Origin: Deltaproteobacteria bacterium
GTDB taxonomy: Bacteria > Desulfobacterota > DSM-4660 > Desulfatiglandales > HGW-15
Direction of reading: 5' to 3'
DNA: 8,229 bases
NCBI GenBank assembly: GCA_019307805.1
Contig: JAFDIX010000101.1
Coordinates: 1-8,229 of the forward strand
Position numbers and translations under genes: made by a program. Position 1 is the stretch's first letter. Every line of letters starts with the position of its first letter. The notes beneath the pieces were generated by a model. That model had not been told where the DNA came from, did no database searches, and was given only the letters and a program-made list of their open reading frames with translations. This document shows positions 6,672-8,229 of this stretch, one piece after another.

Positions 6672-7691
6672 ATGACCTATTCCGCCATGGACCGCTTTAA
6701 GGACGCCCTCAAGGGAAAACCGCGGGACAGGGTGCCCATTTTCCCCATGGTGGCCGGTTGGGTCGCCGCCAACTTTGCCGATTCTTCTCCGTCCAAGCTT
6801 GCCAAGGACCCCCGCCGGATTCTTGATGCCCAGGTGAAGGCCCGGGAAACTGTTGGTTATGATGCACTTTACGCCTACGGCCATCCCCTCTACATTCCCG
6901 AGGCCTTTGGGTGCATTGTCCGTTTTCCTGAGACAGGTCCCATTGCAGATCCCCTTCCCCGTGCATTCACTTCCGAGCAAGACGTTGCGGCACTGCCGGT
7001 TCCCCATCCTGAAGAGGCACCGGCCCTTTCACTCAACCTCCAACTGGTAAGCCTTTTAAGCGATTACAGCAAAGGCCGGTTTCCGGTTCTGGGCCTTTTC
7101 GAAGGGCCCTTTACCACCACCACCCGAATCATTGAGGCGGAGATTGTTTTGAGGATGATCGTCAAAAGCCGCCATGCTCTCAATGCCCTGCTCGACAGGA
7201 TCACCCTCTTTCTGATTGAATTCGGCAAAGCCCTGATCCATCGCGGTGCAAACGTCCTTTTGGTGCCTGAACCATCCTCCTCGGCCTCCATGATTTCTCC
7301 CAAAATGTTCAGAGATTTTGCCCTCCCCAGGCTGAAAATGCTCACAGAAGAACTGACAGTGCCGGTCATTCTCCACATGTGCGGTGATACAGCGCCCATG
7401 CTGGAGGCCATGGGGGAGAGCGGGGTCCATGTGCTGAGTCTGGACCAGTGCATGGATCTCTCGGATACAAGGAAAAGGATGCAAAAAACCGTGCTGGGCG
7501 GAAATGTGGATCCGGTCAATGCCCTACTCATGGGGACCAGGGAGGATGTGGTCAAGGACACCACACACTGTCTTGAAACCGCCGGGACCAGCCGTTTCGT
7601 GCTCATGAGCGGGTGCGGGGTCCCCCCGGGAACCCCTGTGGAAAATCTGAAGGCCATGGTCGATACGGCGGTTGATTACGGCCTGGGCTAA
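6672..7691 (+). CDS. UroD/MtaA-family corrinoid methyltransferase 2
   Basis: This 339-aa protein is a second member of the uroporphyrinogen decarboxylase superfamily, clearly different in sequence from the one at 2795-3847. The zinc-ligand pattern is complete: His235-X-Cys237 in VILHMCGDT and Cys315 in SGCGVPPGTPVENLKAMV, the latter very like MtaA-type enzymes. Other family marks are the DRVPIFPMVAGW start (19-30), YIPEAFGCIVRFPETGP (74-90), ISPKMFRDFALPRLK (208-222) and LGGNVDP (275-281). True haem-pathway decarboxylase features at the N terminus are missing. AGGAG lies 10 nt upstream, inside a possible stem. The gene is in frame with the activator gene, from which it is separated by one TAG and 17 sense codons. 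It may serve a second methyl donor, or act in an extra transfer step through the same carrier; the two options cannot be separated here. Confidence 0.88.
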   Translation: MTYSAMDRFKDALKGKPRDRVPIFPMVAGWVAANFADSSPSKLAKDPRRILDAQVKARETVGYDALYAYGHPLYIPEAFGCIVRFPETGPIADPLPRAFTSEQDVAALPVPHPEEAPALSLNLQLVSLLSDYSKGRFPVLGLFEGPFTTTTRIIEAEIVLRMIVKSRHALNALLDRITLFLIEFGKALIHRGANVLLVPEPSSSASMISPKMFRDFALPRLKMLTEELTVPVILHMCGDTAPMLEAMGESGVHVLSLDQCMDLSDTRKRMQKTVLGGNVDPVNALLMGTREDVVKDTTHCLETAGTSRFVLMSGCGVPPGTPVENLKAMVDTAVDYGLG

Positions 7692-7709
7692 GGCAATATC
7701 GGCAAAGTA

Positions 7710-8229
7710 ATGACTCGAAACAAACAGAGAAGGGGGCTCATACAGATCTACACGGGAAATTCTGAACACCTCAACTATGCCCCCGTTGGATTGGCCCTCC
7801 GTGCTGCAGGACAAAATCTAAAAACCCATCTGGCAAGCTTCCTCCCCTTCCCCTTGAGTGAAAGGTTGCCCCATGCCGCCACTCTTCTCAAACCCCATCT
7901 GGTCGTGGAACAGACGGCTCTCAAAAAGTCCGTTTATAAAGAGTGGTCCCAACGGGACTGCCGGGAAATACAGGATGTCTTTCAAAAATCCCGTACTGCC
8001 CTCCTCAGCGGTGAATTCGATATTGTAATCCTGGCAGGGATTCACTCAATATTGGACTCTGATCTCATTTCCATGGGCCATGTGATGGATCTGCTCAGGG
8101 AAAAGCCTGCACACGTTGAGCTGGTTTTTACAGGAACCGGTGTCCAAGACGATTTTATTGCCAGTGCCCATCTCGTGACCGAAGTGATGTGCCGCAAAGG
8201 GCATTCCAATGGTAAAAATGAACGGACTG
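7710..8229 (+). CDS. CobA/BtuR-like protein with degenerate ATP site (open at the right edge)
   Basis: 173 codons are visible from the ATG at 7710, with no stop before the window ends. The frame matches the cob(I)alamin adenosyltransferase CobA/BtuR family from end to end: RGLIQIYTGN (8-17), VGLALRAAG (26-34), LLSGEFDIVIL (98-108), VMDLLREKPAHVELVFTG (125-142) and SAHLVTEV (152-159) all have family counterparts. The nucleotide site is lost. The usual GNGKGKTT P-loop reads GNSEHLNY (16-23), with no lysine and no Thr/Ser, and the Walker B-like VLLDE reads VILAG (106-110). The protein is therefore unlikely to adenosylate corrinoid with ATP by the known mechanism. No good ribosome site precedes the ATG, and it starts 18 nt after the previous stop, which suggests translational coupling. 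The context suggests corrinoid binding, protection or delivery to the carrier; this is inference. It reads as an intact frame, not a decayed gene. Confidence 0.8.
   Translation, partial: MTRNKQRRGLIQIYTGNSEHLNYAPVGLALRAAGQNLKTHLASFLPFPLSERLPHAATLLKPHLVVEQTALKKSVYKEWSQRDCREIQDVFQKSRTALLSGEFDIVILAGIHSILDSDLISMGHVMDLLREKPAHVELVFTGTGVQDDFIASAHLVTEVMCRKGHSNGKNERT

Noticed and set aside
7710..8229. Plain annotation as active cob(I)alamin adenosyltransferase
   Set aside because: The fold-level similarity is real, but the P-loop lysine, Thr/Ser and Walker B acidic residues are absent, so the standard activity cannot be assumed.

Overview
The window carries a corrinoid-dependent methyl-transfer gene cluster from an anaerobic bacterium. 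The moderate GC content, strong GGAGG-type ribosome sites, MtrH-like/UroD-like/corrinoid protein/RACo gene set and neighbouring acyl-CoA genes fit a sulfate-reducing or syntrophic member of the former Deltaproteobacteria (Desulfobacterota). That assignment is inference from gene content; nothing here fixes the species.

Layout. Positions 1-1494 on the minus strand hold two acyl-CoA genes read leftwards: a crotonase-fold protein of the ECHDC3 type (718-1494), followed about 97 nt downstream by the N-terminal two-fifths or so of an acyl-CoA dehydrogenase that runs off the left edge (1-620). A divergent spacer (1495-1757) holds a candidate sigma70 promoter towards the right, a weaker one towards the left, and a small palindrome. 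From 1758 to the right edge six plus-strand genes form one apparent operon with short gaps: an MtrH-family methyltransferase (1758-2714), a UroD/MtaA-family methyltransferase (2795-3847), a two-domain corrinoid protein (3905-4582), a RACo-type ATP-dependent reductive activator (4617-6620), a second UroD/MtaA-family methyltransferase (6672-7691), and a CobA-like protein open at the right edge (7710-8229).

How the genes fit together (inference from families). A UroD-family protein would move a methyl group from a methylated substrate to the Co(I) corrinoid on the 225-aa carrier. The MtrH-family protein would pass it from methyl-Co(III) to tetrahydrofolate. The RACo protein would rescue carrier that has oxidised to Co(II), using ATP. 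MtrH-like + UroD-like + corrinoid protein + activator is the composition I associate with bacterial and archaeal O-demethylase systems (Odm/Vdm/Mtv/Mto types). No MttB-like (trimethylamine/betaine) or MtaB-like (methanol) methyltransferase lies in the window, so the substrate is unknown.

The least expected parts are the last two genes. There is a second, divergent UroD-family enzyme with a full predicted zinc site. After it comes a CobA-fold protein whose P-loop and Walker B acidic residues are all replaced, so it is probably not an ATP:corrinoid adenosyltransferase and may have a new role in handling corrinoid. The crotonase-like protein also lacks both catalytic glutamates of enoyl-CoA hydratase.
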